The position numbers and the translations under genes are program-made. A DNA stretch of 64,000 nt. Source: Streptomyces roseolus (GTDB lineage: Bacteria; Actinomycetota; Actinomycetes; Streptomycetales; Streptomycetaceae). How positions within the stretch are numbered: position 1 is the first letter of the stretch; each line of letters starts with the position of its first letter. The DNA lies in the NCBI RefSeq assembly GCF_014649855.1, contig NZ_BMTV01000020.1, positions 1-64,000 on the forward strand, given 5' to 3'. The notes below the pieces were generated by a model. It worked only from the letters and a program-made list of their open reading frames with translations. It did not search any database and was not told where the DNA came from. This document shows positions 8,194-16,027 of this stretch, one piece after another.

Positions 8194-9582
8194 TTACGAC
8201 GCCTTGGCCTTCTCCGGGGCCTTGGCCGCGGCGGGGGCCGGGGCGGGCTTGGCGGCCTCGTAGAACTCCTCGCGCGGCGTCTCCATGGCGCCGAGCGAGA
8301 CGACCTCGCGCTTGAGGAACATGCCGAGGGTCCAGTCGGCGAAGACGCGGATCTTGCGGTTGAAGGTCGGCATCGCCATGCCGTGGTAGCCACGGTGCAT
8401 GTACCAGGCGAGACGGCCCTTGAGCTTGATCTTGAACTTGCCCATGACGATCATGGCGACGCCCTTGTGCAGACCGAGGCCGGCCACGGCGCCCTTGTTG
8501 GCGTGGCTGTACTCCTTCTGCGGGAAGCCGCGCATGCCGGACACGACGTTGTCGCCGAGGATCTTGGCCTGGCGCAGGGCGTGCTGGGCGTTCGGCGGGC
8601 ACCAGGCGCGCTCGGCCGGGACGCCGGCCTTGATGGCGGCCAGGTCCGGGACCTGGGCGTTGTCGCCCGCGGCCCAGACGTAGTCCATGCCGTTGACCTG
8701 GAGCTTCTCGTTGCAGTCCACGTGGCCGCGGGGGCCGAGCGGGAGGCCGAAGCGGGCGAGCGCCGGGTTGGGCTTGACGCCGGCGGTCCACACGATGGTG
8801 CTGGAGTCGACCTCGAGGCCGTTCTTGAGCACGACGTGGCCGTCCACGCAGGAGTCCATGGAGGTCTCCAGGTAGATCTCGATGCCGCGGCTCTCCAGGT
8901 GCTCCTTGCCGTACTGGCCGAGCTTGGGGCCCACCTCGGGGAGGATCTTGTCCGCGGCGTCGACCAGGATGAAGCGCATGTCCTCGCGCGACACGTTCTG
9001 GTAGTACTTCGCGGCGTCGCGGGCCATGTCCTCGACCTCGCCGATCGTCTCGGCGCCGGCGAAGCCACCGCCGACGAAGACGAAGGTCAGGGCCTTGCGG
9101 CGGACCTCCTCGTCGGTGGTCGAGTCGGCCTTGTCCAGCTGCTCGAGGACGTGGTTGCGCAGGCCGATGGCCTCCTCGATGCCCTTCATGCCGATGCCCT
9201 GCTCGGCGAGGCCGGGGATCGGGAAGGTGCGGGAGACGGCACCCATCGAGATGACCAGGTAGTCGAACGGCAGCTCGTACGCCTCGCCGACGAGCGGCGC
9301 GATCGTGGCGACCTTGCGGTCCTGGTCGATGGTGGTGACCCGGCCGGTGAGCACCTCGGCTCCGCGCACGACGCGTCGCAGCGGGACGACGACGTGGCGC
9401 GGCGAGATGCTGCCGGCGGCGGCTTCGGGGAGGAAGGGCTGGTAGGTCATGTACGACCGGGGGTCGACGACCGTGACGGTCGCCTCGGCGTAACGCATCT
9501 TCTTGAGGATGCGCCGCGCGGCGTACAGGCCAACGTACCCGCCGCCTACGATGAGGATCCTGGGACGCTCCGTGGTGCTCAT
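8194..9582 (-). CDS. ndh: Type II NADH dehydrogenase (NDH-2)
   Basis: A 462-residue single-subunit NADH:quinone oxidoreductase. It transfers electrons from NADH to menaquinone at the inner face of the membrane without pumping protons. Two dinucleotide-binding motifs are visible: GGGYVGLYAARRI near residue 12 for FAD and VGGGFAGAE near 175 for NADH. The C-terminal part (KLKGRLAWYMHRGYHG and the amphipathic helix after it) provides the quinone and membrane contact. An Ala/Pro/Lys tail ends the protein. I chose ATG 9582 (MSTTERPRILIVGG); the frame is open 34 codons further upstream without family resemblance. The nearest upstream gene ends 370 bp away, leaving a long leader with two palindromes. 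Confidence 0.9.
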   Translation of the reverse strand: MSTTERPRILIVGGGYVGLYAARRILKKMRYAEATVTVVDPRSYMTYQPFLPEAAAGSISPRHVVVPLRRVVRGAEVLTGRVTTIDQDRKVATIAPLVGEAYELPFDYLVISMGAVSRTFPIPGLAEQGIGMKGIEEAIGLRNHVLEQLDKADSTTDEEVRRKALTFVFVGGGFAGAETIGEVEDMARDAAKYYQNVSREDMRFILVDAADKILPEVGPKLGQYGKEHLESRGIEIYLETSMDSCVDGHVVLKNGLEVDSSTIVWTAGVKPNPALARFGLPLGPRGHVDCNEKLQVNGMDYVWAAGDNAQVPDLAAIKAGVPAERAWCPPNAQHALRQAKILGDNVVSGMRGFPQKEYSHANKGAVAGLGLHKGVAMIVMGKFKIKLKGRLAWYMHRGYHGMAMPTFNRKIRVFADWTLGMFLKREVVSLGAMETPREEFYEAAKPAPAPAAAKAPEKAKAS

Positions 9583-9711
9583 GCCATCGAGTATCCACCC
9601 ACTCGGCGGGGTCACCTCGTGCGCCCCTTCACAAGCTTCCGAGGGCACTCTGCTACACTCCGCCGCCCACGTGATCCAGGTCATGGTCGTGCAAAGGAAC
9701 CGGAATGCACT

Positions 9712-9728
9712 GGTGAACGTTGTTCACC
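9712..9728. promoter_or_regulatory. 17-bp perfect palindrome GGTGAAC-GTT-GTTCACC
   Basis: An exact odd-length palindrome about 130 bp upstream of the ndh start. The half-site GTGAAC resembles half of a Rex operator, but the spacing between GTGAA and TTCAC is five bases rather than the usual four, so another regulator is possible. Confidence 0.4.
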
Positions 9729-9890
9729 CCTACTGAACTGGCCCGGAGAGCGCCCGTTAACGCTGAACCAGCAGGTGCGTTCACACGATGGAAACGTCGA
9801 GCGAAGAGGCCTCCGCACCTACGAAAGGGCCCTGAGGGCCCCCTCGGAGGGTCCGAAGACCTTCCTCAGGTGCCATCAGGGCGCTTTTCC

Positions 9891-9908
9891 TTGTGAAGAA
9901 CTTCACGA
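9891..9908. promoter_or_regulatory. Rex-like operator (redox/NADH sensing)
   Basis: TTGTGAAGAACTTCACGA matches the actinobacterial Rex operator TTGTGAA-N4-TTCACAA at 13 of 14 defined positions. Rex represses respiratory genes when NADH/NAD+ is low and releases DNA when NADH is high; ndh is an established Rex target in S. coelicolor. The site lies 309 bp upstream of ndh and 44 bp downstream of the ppx stop. The match is seen; regulation is inferred. Confidence 0.65.
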
Positions 9909-9951
9909 AGCTTTTCCGACAGGCTGTCGCCGAAGCCTCGATAGCTGCCCG

Positions 9952-10866
9952 CTATGCCACGGATAGGGCGATCCCATCGAGGATGTCGTGCTCGCTGACG
10001 ACGACCTCGGCGGCTCCGACCCGCTCGACGATCTCCTGGAGGACGAGCGCGCCGGCCACGATGACGTCCACCCGGCCGGGGTGGACGACGGGGATCGAGG
10101 CCCGCTCGTCATGGGTGGAGGCGAGCAGCCGGGCGGTGACCTCGGCGACCTGTCCGGCGGTGATCCGGGAGTGGTGGATCTTCGTGGAGTCGTACTCCGG
10201 CAGCCCGAGCGCGAGAGCGGCGACGGTGGTCACCGAGCCTGCCAGGCCGACGAGGGTCCCGGTCCCGGCGATCGGCACGGTCTCGGCGGCGAGGTCGAGG
10301 GCGGCGCGGACGTCGGCGCGGATCGCCTCGGCCTCCTCTGCGGTCACCGGGTCGTGGCGGACGTGCCGCTCGGTGAGCCGGACGCAGCCGATGTCGACGG
10401 AGCGGGCGGCCTCGACCTCCCGCGTGCCGACGACGAACTCGGTGGAGCCGCCGCCGATGTCCACGACCAGGCGGCGGTCGTCGCCGGGCAGCGAGCCGGT
10501 GGCGCCGGTGAAGGAGAAGGCGGCCTCCTGGTCGCCGGAGATGACCTCGGGCTCGACGCCCAGGATCGCCACGACCCCGTCGACGAAGTCCTGCCGGTTC
10601 TCGGCGTCGCGGGAGGCGGAGGTGGCGACGAAGCGGATCCGCTCCGCGCCCAGCTCCCGGACGACCGCGGCGTACTCGCGGCAGGCGGCGAAGGTCCGCT
10701 CCAGGGCCTCGGGGGCGAGTCGGCCGGTCTTGTCGACGCCCTGGCCGAGCCGGACGATCGTCATCCGCCGGTCCAGCTCGATCAGCTCGCCGGTCTCCGG
10801 GTGGACGTCGGCGACGAGGAGGCGGATGGAGTTGGTGCCGCAGTCGATTCCGGCGACCCGGGTCAC
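9952..10866 (-). CDS. ppx: Exopolyphosphatase / Ppx-GppA family phosphatase
   Basis: A 304-residue ASKHA-fold phosphatase that hydrolyses terminal phosphates of polyphosphate or pppGpp. The N-terminal phosphate loop is GIDCGTNSIRLLVAD (from about residue 6). The second glycine-rich motif is VDIGGGSTEFV near 140, and the GLAGSVTT segment near 210 completes the nucleotide site. It is a short form lacking the C-terminal HD-like domain, as is usual in actinobacteria. GTG 10866 overlaps the stop of the DUF501 gene by four bases (GTGA), so translation is probably coupled. It is the last gene of a probable divIC-like/DUF501/ppx operon. Polyphosphate hydrolysis versus pppGpp cleavage cannot be decided from sequence. 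Confidence 0.9.
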   Translation of the reverse strand: MTRVAGIDCGTNSIRLLVADVHPETGELIELDRRMTIVRLGQGVDKTGRLAPEALERTFAACREYAAVVRELGAERIRFVATSASRDAENRQDFVDGVVAILGVEPEVISGDQEAAFSFTGATGSLPGDDRRLVVDIGGGSTEFVVGTREVEAARSVDIGCVRLTERHVRHDPVTAEEAEAIRADVRAALDLAAETVPIAGTGTLVGLAGSVTTVAALALGLPEYDSTKIHHSRITAGQVAEVTARLLASTHDERASIPVVHPGRVDVIVAGALVLQEIVERVGAAEVVVSEHDILDGIALSVA

Positions 10867-11414
10867 TTGACGGACTCCTCGTCGTCGGCGCGGCCGTCCG
10901 CGCACGGATTCACGCACGGGCCCTTGGCCCACCACTCGGGGAGCATCGCGAGGGCCTCGTCGCCGAAGGGGTTCACGCCGGGGCCCGCCACGAGGGAGTG
11001 GCCGACGAGGACGTGCAGGCACTTCACGCGGTCGGGCATGCCGCCGGCGCTGGGGAAGCCCTCCAGGACCTCGATGGCGTCGCGGCGGGCGAGGTAGTCC
11101 TCGTGCGCGGCGCGGTAGGCGGCGGCGAGCTCCGGGTCGGTGGCGAGCCGGGCCTGCATCTCCTTCATGACCCCGTTGGCCTCCAGGGTGCCGATGGCCG
11201 AGGCCGCCCGGGGGCAGGTGAGGTAGTACGTGGTCGGGAAGGGGGTGCCGTCGGGCAGCCGGGGCGCGGTCTCGACGACGTCCGGGTTGCCGCAGGGGCA
11301 GCGGTGCGCGATGGCGCGCAGACCGCGCGGGGGGCGGCCGAGCTGGGCCTCGAAGGCGGCGACGTCCGCCTCGGTGGGCTCGGTGCGTTCGGTCTGCGGA
11401 GGGGGCGTGTCCAT
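10863..11414 (-). CDS. DUF501 family protein
   Basis: A 183-residue soluble protein of the DUF501 family, conserved in actinobacteria next to enolase and ppx and of unknown biochemical function. Residues 15-40 contain EAQLGRPPRGLRAIAHRCPCG. The central PTTYYLTCPRAASAIGTLEANGVM contains a second Cys, so a metal site (C-x-C and a later Cys with His residues) is conceivable. The C-terminal DRVKCLHVLVGHSLVAG is also family-typical. It starts at ATG 11414, 20 bp after the divIC-like gene, and its TGA overlaps the ppx start. The operon context with a septum protein suggests no more than co-expression. Confidence 0.85.
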   Translation of the reverse strand: MDTPPPQTERTEPTEADVAAFEAQLGRPPRGLRAIAHRCPCGNPDVVETAPRLPDGTPFPTTYYLTCPRAASAIGTLEANGVMKEMQARLATDPELAAAYRAAHEDYLARRDAIEVLEGFPSAGGMPDRVKCLHVLVGHSLVAGPGVNPFGDEALAMLPEWWAKGPCVNPCADGRADDEESVK

Positions 11415-11434
11415 GTCTCGGATCCTGGGTCGGT

Positions 11435-11905
11435 TCAGTTGCGGTCGGCGTCGTCGACGCCGTCCCAGAGGTTGTCGTACCAGGGCCGGTCGGCCGTGCC
11501 CTGGTCGGCGCGGGGGCGGTCGGCCGCCCCGGGGTCGTTCACGGTGAAGCCGGTCTCGCCGGGGAGCACGTAGTGCAGGTGCTCGCGGGCGAGGCGGCGG
11601 ACGTAGGCCGGGTCCTGGAGGCGGGCCTTCTCGTCCCGCAGCTCCTCGACCCGCCGGGCCGCCTCGGCGGCCCGGCGCTCCTGTTCGGCGATCTCGCCCT
11701 GCTGGGAGACGTAGCTCCTTATCGGGTAGGCGAGGGCGACGACGAGGGAGCAGACCACGAGGGCGAGGAAGGCGGCGCGGCCGGTGAGCCGGGAGCGCCG
11801 GGCCTGGCGGCGGGTCTGGGAGCGGTAGACACGGGCCGCGGTCTGCTCGCCGAGCAGCCTGATCCGGGTCGCGGTGGAGAACCGGTCCCCGTTCTTCACG
11901 GCCAT
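11435..11905 (-). CDS. divIC: Septum formation initiator, FtsB/DivIC family
   Basis: A 156-residue bitopic membrane protein of the cell-division complex. FtsB/DivIC proteins pair with FtsL and FtsQ at the septum. A basic cytoplasmic N-terminus (1-42) precedes one transmembrane helix (about 43-61). A coiled coil (about 66-95) follows, then the hallmark DPAYVRRLAREHLHYVLPGE motif (about 97-118) and an acidic tail. ATG 11905 (MAVKNGDRF) is chosen; the frame stays open upstream into the eno terminator without sense. It lies 101 bp downstream of eno, behind a hairpin that may reduce read-through, and heads the DUF501/ppx operon. Confidence 0.88.
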   Translation of the reverse strand: MAVKNGDRFSTATRIRLLGEQTAARVYRSQTRRQARRSRLTGRAAFLALVVCSLVVALAYPIRSYVSQQGEIAEQERRAAEAARRVEELRDEKARLQDPAYVRRLAREHLHYVLPGETGFTVNDPGAADRPRADQGTADRPWYDNLWDGVDDADRN

Positions 11906-11945
11906 GCCGTCTCGCCTCCCCTGTCGCCGGTGTCCCTCAAACGTG

Positions 11946-11982
11946 CGTCCCCGCACACGGTACGGGACCGGGTGCGGGGACG
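11946..11982 (-). terminator. Terminator or attenuating hairpin after eno
   Basis: CGTCCCCGCAC at 11946-11956 pairs exactly with 11972-11982 around a 15-nt loop, between eno (ends 12007) and the divIC-like start (11905). Because the next gene starts 41 bp later on the same strand, it may only attenuate. Confidence 0.5.
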
Positions 11983-12006
11983 GACGGAAGCTGCCTGCGG
12001 TGAGGC

Positions 12007-13287
<1,281 letters not shown>

Positions 13288-13309
13288 GAGCATCTCCTTC
13301 TGGGATGTG

Positions 13310-13356
13310 ACGCTAGGTGTGACGCATGGGTCGCAAGGTCTCGTTCGCCTTGCGAC
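13310..13356 (-). promoter_or_regulatory. Candidate eno promoter with overlapping inverted repeat
   Basis: On the minus strand TAGCGT (13315-13310) is a good -10, with TTGCG-type -35 sequence around 13336-13331. GTCGCAAGG at 13330-13338 and its exact reverse complement at 13348-13356 flank nine bases and cover the -35, forming a plausible operator for an unknown regulator. Only 20-30 nt would separate the transcription start from the start codon. Confidence 0.4.
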
Positions 13357-13477
13357 AAGAGCCTAACCGGCTCCGGCGCTCCGGCCAGCCGACCGCCCGT
13401 CCCCTGGGACGAAAAAGGACCCAAGAGCATGCAGGAGGGGACGAAAGGCCCGTGAACTACTGGACGGTAACGGCAGA

Positions 13478-13520
13478 ACCCCGGTCCCGAGCCACGGGGG
13501 AAGGGGCTCGGGACCGGGGT
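13478..13520 (-). terminator. Terminator of the rpfA-like gene
   Basis: A perfect 16-bp stem (left arm ACCCCGGTCCCGAGCC, 13478-13493; right arm 13505-13520) with an 11-nt loop. It lies 62 bp past the end of the gene at 13582 and upstream of the eno promoter. Confidence 0.75.
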
Positions 13521-13581
13521 GGTCACCGCGGGAGGGTCGTCGGGCGCCGGTGAGCCGCCGGACTCACCGGTGCCGCGGGGC

Positions 13582-14310
13582 TCACTTCAGGTGGAGCTGC
13601 TGACCCGGGTAGATCAGGTCGGCGTTCTCGACGACGTCCTTGTTGAGCTCGAAGAGCTCGGCCCAGCCGCCGTCGACGCCCTGCGCCGTGGCGATCTTGC
13701 TGAGGGTGTCGCCGGCCACGACCTTGTACTCGCCGTCGCCCTTCTTGACCTTCTTGCCGGTCGGGGTGGTGACGGTCTTCTTGGCGGCGGCCTGCGGGGC
13801 GGCCTGGGTGCGCGGCTTCGGGGCCTGGCGCTGCTCGCTGCGGGTGGCGGGCTGCTCGGCGGAGCGCTTCGGGGCGCTCTGCTGCTGGGTGCTCTGCTGC
13901 TGCGGGGCGGCGGCCTCGGCGGCGCCACCGTCGTAGGAGGCGGAGGAGAGGCCCACGCCGCAGCTCGGCCAGGCGCCCTTGCCCTGGCCCGCGAGGACCT
14001 TCTCGGCGACGGCGATCTGCTGCGACTTGCTGGCCTGGTTGGCGGTGGGGGCGTAGGCGGTGCCGCCGTACGCGGCCCAGGTGGAGGCCGAGAACTGGAG
14101 GCCGCCGTAGTAGCCGTTGCCGGTGTTGATCGACCAGTTGCCGCCGGACTCGCACTGGGCGACGCGGTCCCACTCGGAGGCGGTGGCGGCGGAAGCGGTG
14201 CCCGCGGCCATCAGCGGGGCGGCGACGGCCGCGCCGGTGACGCCGACGAGGGCGACGACGCGGGTGGCCTTGGAGGGACGACGACGCTTGCCCGTGCCGG
14301 AGAACAGCAT
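13582..14310 (-). CDS. rpfA: Resuscitation-promoting factor, secreted Rpf + LysM
   Basis: A 242-residue secreted muralytic enzyme that cleaves peptidoglycan and promotes spore germination and growth resumption. The signal peptide has a basic n-region and ends near AGTASA (residue 41). The Rpf transglycosylase-like domain follows (about 42-120), with the catalytic Glu in AQCESGGNWS (E54) and the family NTGNGYYGGLQF. A Gln/Ala/Lys-rich linker leads to a C-terminal LysM domain (about 193-242; YKVVAGDTLSKIA, YPGQQLHLK). ATG 14310 is preceded by GAGGA. Its leader carries a ydaO-type c-di-AMP riboswitch, as known for rpfA of S. coelicolor. The symbol rests on domain order, the riboswitch and its place beside eno; RpfC-type naming is possible. 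Confidence 0.88.
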   Translation of the reverse strand: MLFSGTGKRRRPSKATRVVALVGVTGAAVAAPLMAAGTASAATASEWDRVAQCESGGNWSINTGNGYYGGLQFSASTWAAYGGTAYAPTANQASKSQQIAVAEKVLAGQGKGAWPSCGVGLSSASYDGGAAEAAAPQQQSTQQQSAPKRSAEQPATRSEQRQAPKPRTQAAPQAAAKKTVTTPTGKKVKKGDGEYKVVAGDTLSKIATAQGVDGGWAELFELNKDVVENADLIYPGQQLHLK

Positions 14311-14317
14311 GGAGTTT

Positions 14318-14535
14318 CCTCTTCACCGACGCCTGTGAGGTGAGCTGTCGGGTTCGGGCTTGAAGAGTTCGCCCGGCCACACGTCCTTGCGTGCGGCTTC
14401 ACCCCTAGCCGGTCGTTCCGTCCGTCTGGTCGACGGCCGGGACCGGCACGAACCTTGGGTCCCCCACTCCTGCCTGCGGCGCTTTCGCGACGACAGTTCC
14501 CGACGGCCGACGGCAGGACTCGGCGTTTCGGTCGA
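14318..14535 (-). ncRNA. ydaO-yuaA type (c-di-AMP) riboswitch in the rpfA leader
   Basis: The minus-strand leader contains the conserved ydaO blocks in order: a GGGGGACCCA element (14466-14457), a GGGGTGAAG element (14405-14397), and GACAGCTCACCTCACAGGCG (14349-14330), which matches the ACAGCTAACYYCGYAGGCG consensus. A GTGAAGAGGA run leads to the start codon. Established knowledge: this class binds c-di-AMP and switches off cell-wall hydrolase genes in actinobacteria, including rpfA. Boundaries are approximate. No TTTT terminator is obvious, and 14536-14629 is presumed promoter. Confidence 0.85.
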
Positions 14536-14629
14536 CGGGGCCCGCGGTGGCGAGCGGTGACGACCGTAGACACACAGGTGCTCGAAGTTCAAAGAGGCTC
14601 ACAACGGACAAAACGCCCTTACTTGCACT

Positions 14630-14665
14630 CCGTCAGACCTCGTTTGCGCAGGTGAGGCCTGACGG
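14630..14665 (-). terminator. Terminator of the second rpf gene
   Basis: CCGTCAGACCTC at 14630-14641 pairs with 14654-14665 (one wobble pair) around a 12-nt loop. It lies about 90 bp after the end of the gene at 14756. An AT-richer interval, 14666-14755, separates them. Confidence 0.5.
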
Positions 14666-14755
14666 AAGCAAAGTTTGCGGACGTGACACGCCAGTTGGGG
14701 TGAAGAGATCCATGTCTCATTTTCCCAAAAGCGGACATACATCCCTGAAACGCAC

Positions 14756-15886
14756 TCAGTTCTCCGCGGCGGAGGCCTTCAGTTCAAGGCTCTGACCAGG
14801 GAGGATGAGGTCCGGATCGGCCCCGACCGTCTGGCGGTTGGCGTCGTAGAGGGCGTCCCAGCCGCCGGCGAGGTCGTTCTCCTGAGCAATCTCCGACAGG
14901 CTGTCACCCGGCCGCACGGTGTAAGCGTCACGTGCGTCCGAGTTGACGGGGGTTGAGGAAATCTTGTCCGCAGCTGCGGCATGTCGCCCGGATTCCTGCT
15001 CGGTGTCCGTTACGCCACTTTCCTCCGGGGCGGCCTCACCCCGGTGCTTGCCCGTGCCCGGCGTCGCCGACGGCGCGTCAGCCGTGCCCTCCGTGCCGGG
15101 GGTCACCGGGTCGGTGGGCGCGAGGGGGGCGTCCGGGGCCTCCGGGGTCGTGACCGGGGCGTCCGGCGTGCCCGGCGTGCCCGTGGAGGCGTCCGGAGCG
15201 GTCGGCGCGGTGCCGGTCGGCGCGTCCGGGACGGCGCTCGCGGGCGGCGGCGTGACGGCGCCGGTGGCCGGCGCGGTCACGGGCGCGGCGGGGGCGGTCG
15301 GCGTCGCGGGGGCGGTGGTGCCGCTCCCCTTCTCCTCCACGGCCTCCGGGGCCTCCTGCGTCGCCTTCGCCGTCTCCCTCGCCTCCGCCGGCCCCTCGGC
15401 CCCGGCGGGCGGGGTGGAGACGGCGGTGCCGCCGGTCCAGTTGGACTCCGGCGCCACGCCGCCCTCGTCCTCCTGCTGGACGGCGGGGCCCGGCCGCACG
15501 CCCGTGGGCTTGCCGTCGTTCTCCAGGCCCGCGATCGGGGCGCAGGTGTCCCAGGCGGTGCTGCCGGAGGAGAGCGCCACCTCGGCGACGGCGATCTGCT
15601 GGGCGCGGCTGGCGAGGTCGGGGCTGGGGGCGTAGTCGAGCCCGCCGTGCCGCTCCCACGCCTCCTGCGTCATCTGGAGGCCGCCGAACGCGCCGTTGCC
15701 GAAGTTGGCGCTCCACTGGCCGCCGGACTCGCAGGCGGCGACCCGGTCCCAGGTGGCCGCGTCGGCGGCGGAGGCGGAGCCGGTGGCGAGCAGCGGCAGG
15801 GCCAGGGCGGATCCGGTCACTCCGGCGGTGACGACGAGTGCGGGAGCCTGGCGGGGTCGACGGTGTCGTCCGTTTCCGGAAAGCAT
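14756..15886 (-). CDS. Second resuscitation-promoting factor, Rpf + LysM with long Pro/Thr/Ala linker
   Basis: A 376-residue secreted Rpf protein. The signal peptide ends near TGSASA (residue 40). The Rpf domain spans about 41-120, with the catalytic Glu in AACESGGQWS (E53) and NFGNGAFGGLQ. About 190 residues of low-complexity Ala/Pro/Thr/Asp linker (many repeats of the type APDAPTGTAP) reach through the wall. A C-terminal LysM domain (about 322-370; YTVRPGDSLSEIA, ILPGQSLEL) binds peptidoglycan. The ATG at 15886 follows GAAAGG; the open frame upstream to 15979 is not family-like. It is paralogous to the rpfA-like gene downstream but lacks an obvious ydaO leader. Confidence 0.88.
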   Translation of the reverse strand: MLSGNGRHRRPRQAPALVVTAGVTGSALALPLLATGSASAADAATWDRVAACESGGQWSANFGNGAFGGLQMTQEAWERHGGLDYAPSPDLASRAQQIAVAEVALSSGSTAWDTCAPIAGLENDGKPTGVRPGPAVQQEDEGGVAPESNWTGGTAVSTPPAGAEGPAEARETAKATQEAPEAVEEKGSGTTAPATPTAPAAPVTAPATGAVTPPPASAVPDAPTGTAPTAPDASTGTPGTPDAPVTTPEAPDAPLAPTDPVTPGTEGTADAPSATPGTGKHRGEAAPEESGVTDTEQESGRHAAAADKISSTPVNSDARDAYTVRPGDSLSEIAQENDLAGGWDALYDANRQTVGADPDLILPGQSLELKASAAEN

Positions 15887-15989
15887 GTCGGGGCCTTTCG
15901 CGTGACGGCGGTACGGCGGGGACGGCCGTGGTGGGGCCGAACGTTGGCGCGAACGTAGCCGCATTCGAACGTCCGTCACAAGTCGATGG

Positions 15990-16007
15990 CTTCGCGATCA
16001 CGCGAAG
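15990..16007. promoter_or_regulatory. Hairpin/palindrome CTTCGCG-ATCA-CGCGAAG
   Basis: A 7-4-7 perfect inverted repeat about 20 bp past the P450 stop codon and about 105 bp upstream of the second rpf start. It may be the P450 terminator, an operator of the rpf promoter, or both; TTGTGAC at 15982-15976 (minus strand) is a -35-like element next to it. Confidence 0.4.
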
Positions 16008-16027
16008 ATCACATTTCTGACACGCCG

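Larger units (their letters stand above)
9583..9951 (-). other. Long untranslated region upstream of ndh
   Basis: This 369-bp interval contains no convincing gene. It holds a Rex-like site at 9891-9908, a 17-bp palindrome at 9712-9728, and GC-rich hairpins around 9823-9860 (GGGCCCT/AGGGCCC and a neighbouring CTCGGAGGGTCCG element) that could terminate ppx. If the Rex-like site marks the ndh promoter, the leader would be close to 300 nt. Confidence 0.5.

Noticed and set aside
4131..8393. A 1420-codon minus-strand frame opposite the ABC permease and across the methyltransferase
   Set aside because: It is a shadow frame: the composition is low complexity, no start signal is seen, and the real genes on both strands show complete family motifs.
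14405..14611. Small open frames on both strands in the rpfA leader
   Set aside because: This interval is explained by the riboswitch, whose conserved blocks run through the frames.
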